A stretch of DNA of 6,895 bases from an uncultured Granulosicoccaceae bacterium (GTDB lineage: Bacteria > Pseudomonadota > Gammaproteobacteria > CALCKW01): the NCBI GenBank assembly GCA_937941555.1, contig CALDHJ010000272.1:1-6895 (forward strand), given 5' to 3'. Below, piece after piece: positions 6,481 to 6,895 of the stretch (positions within the stretch are counted from its first letter, which is position 1; every line of letters begins with the position of its first letter). Both the position numbers and the translations under genes were made by a program. The notes under the pieces are model-generated. The model saw nothing but the letters and a program-made list of their open reading frames with translations. It was not told where the DNA came from and did not search any database.

Positions 6481-6552
6481 ATGCTTCGCCCAGACAGACA
6501 ATCCGTGCTCAAGACGCGCTCCACCCCCGTATCGCGCAGGTGTGTGCTGTGA
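6481..6552 (+). CDS. Possible 23-codon leader ORF overlapping the minC start
   Basis: An ATG at 6481 opens 23 codons (M-L-R-P-D-R-Q-S then on to R-R-C-V-L) and stops at TGA 6550-6552. The stop overlaps the minC GTG in the word GTGA, the arrangement used for translational coupling. The peptide is basic and matches nothing known. There is no good ribosome site before its ATG, so it may be chance. Confidence 0.2.
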   Translation: MLRPDRQSVLKTRSTPVSRRCVL

Positions 6553-6895
6553 GCGTCGTCGACCGCGCCGTGGAACTCAAGGGTGGCACGGTCACACTGA
6601 TGTCGCTGCAACTGCGCCACGCCGACCCCGAGCGCATCAGCGAATCCATCGCCGAGAAAGTCAATCAGGCGCCGACCTTCTTTCGCGGTGCCCCGGTGCT
6701 GGTCGATTTCGCCGAACTCAACCACATCGCTGTCGACAAGATCGCCGGCTTGGTCGAGGCGGTCCGAGACAGCGAGATCGTGCCGATTGCCGCACGCGGT
6801 GTCGCGGAAGAACTGCGAGACGAGTTGAAGCGGCTGAAGCTGCCTTACCTCAACACCGACGCGGGCAAGCCTCTCGATACGGAAGAGGCCGACGC
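6549..6895 (+). CDS. minC: Septum site-determining protein MinC, N-terminal part (truncated by right edge)
   Basis: The frame from GTG 6549 is open for 115 codons to the edge. It matches the MinC N-terminal domain: AVELKGGTVTLMSLQLR (residues 7-23), a helix ISESIAEKVNQAP (30-42), FFRGAPVLVDFAEL (44-57), a helix DKIAGLVEAVRDSEI (63-77) and the strand VPIAARG (78-84). MinC is the FtsZ inhibitor which, carried by MinD and oscillated by MinE, blocks division at the cell poles. The N-terminal domain is the one that acts on FtsZ. The C-terminal beta-helix domain that binds MinD lies beyond the window, as minD and minE would be expected to. GTG 6549 is chosen because AGG (6538-6540) stands 8 nt before it. 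GTG 6540 in the same frame is an alternative adding three residues. Confidence 0.9.
   Translation, partial: MSVVDRAVELKGGTVTLMSLQLRHADPERISESIAEKVNQAPTFFRGAPVLVDFAELNHIAVDKIAGLVEAVRDSEIVPIAARGVAEELRDELKRLKLPYLNTDAGKPLDTEEAD

Overview
The window looks like chromosomal DNA from a GC-rich gammaproteobacterium. This rests on four things: a two-piece B12-dependent ribonucleotide reductase (NrdJ large chain plus separate TSCPD subunit, the arrangement known from Pseudomonas), a DUF2835 protein, a MinC homologue, and a fragment of the DUF3391 domain that usually heads HD-GYP proteins. The genus cannot be named from the sequence. There is no sign of phage, insertion sequence, CRISPR array, tRNA or rRNA.

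Layout. Positions 1-1628 (minus strand) hold the first 542 codons of a fused double ABC ATPase for peptide or opine uptake, which runs off the left edge. Positions 1629-1906 hold no convincing gene but carry a strong 39-nt imperfect hairpin (1704-1742). Positions 1907-2224 (minus) are a short reading frame matching only a DUF3391 domain, with no HD-GYP catalytic part after it. Positions 2225-2704 hold no gene I can support. Positions 2705-2751 carry two NrdR-box-like operators 31 bp apart, the second overlapping a -10-like hexamer. From 2816 rightwards all supported genes are on the plus strand: nrdJ large chain (2816-4972), its TSCPD/cysteine-tail partner (5054-5761), a DUF2835 protein (5803-6021), an unrecognised 96-residue protein (6073-6363), and, after a 185-bp gap with a promoter-like region, the N-terminal part of minC (6549 to the right edge).

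How the genes work together. The two nrdJ genes together supply what a one-chain class II ribonucleotide reductase would carry. The large chain has the thiyl-radical cysteine and the first redox pair. The small partner carries all six of its cysteines in its last 27 residues and probably re-reduces the active site. The paired NrdR boxes predict repression when (d)ATP is plentiful. A strong hairpin with a GAGA loop sits in the 81-nt gap between the two nrdJ genes. The two small downstream genes may be cotranscribed with them. MinC begins a separate unit, normally minCDE, that places the division septum.

Nothing here amounts to a wholly new system. The most informative points are the NrdR operator pair, the split reductase with its intercistronic hairpin, the orphan DUF3391 fragment, the hairpin upstream of the ABC gene, and the leader of minC.
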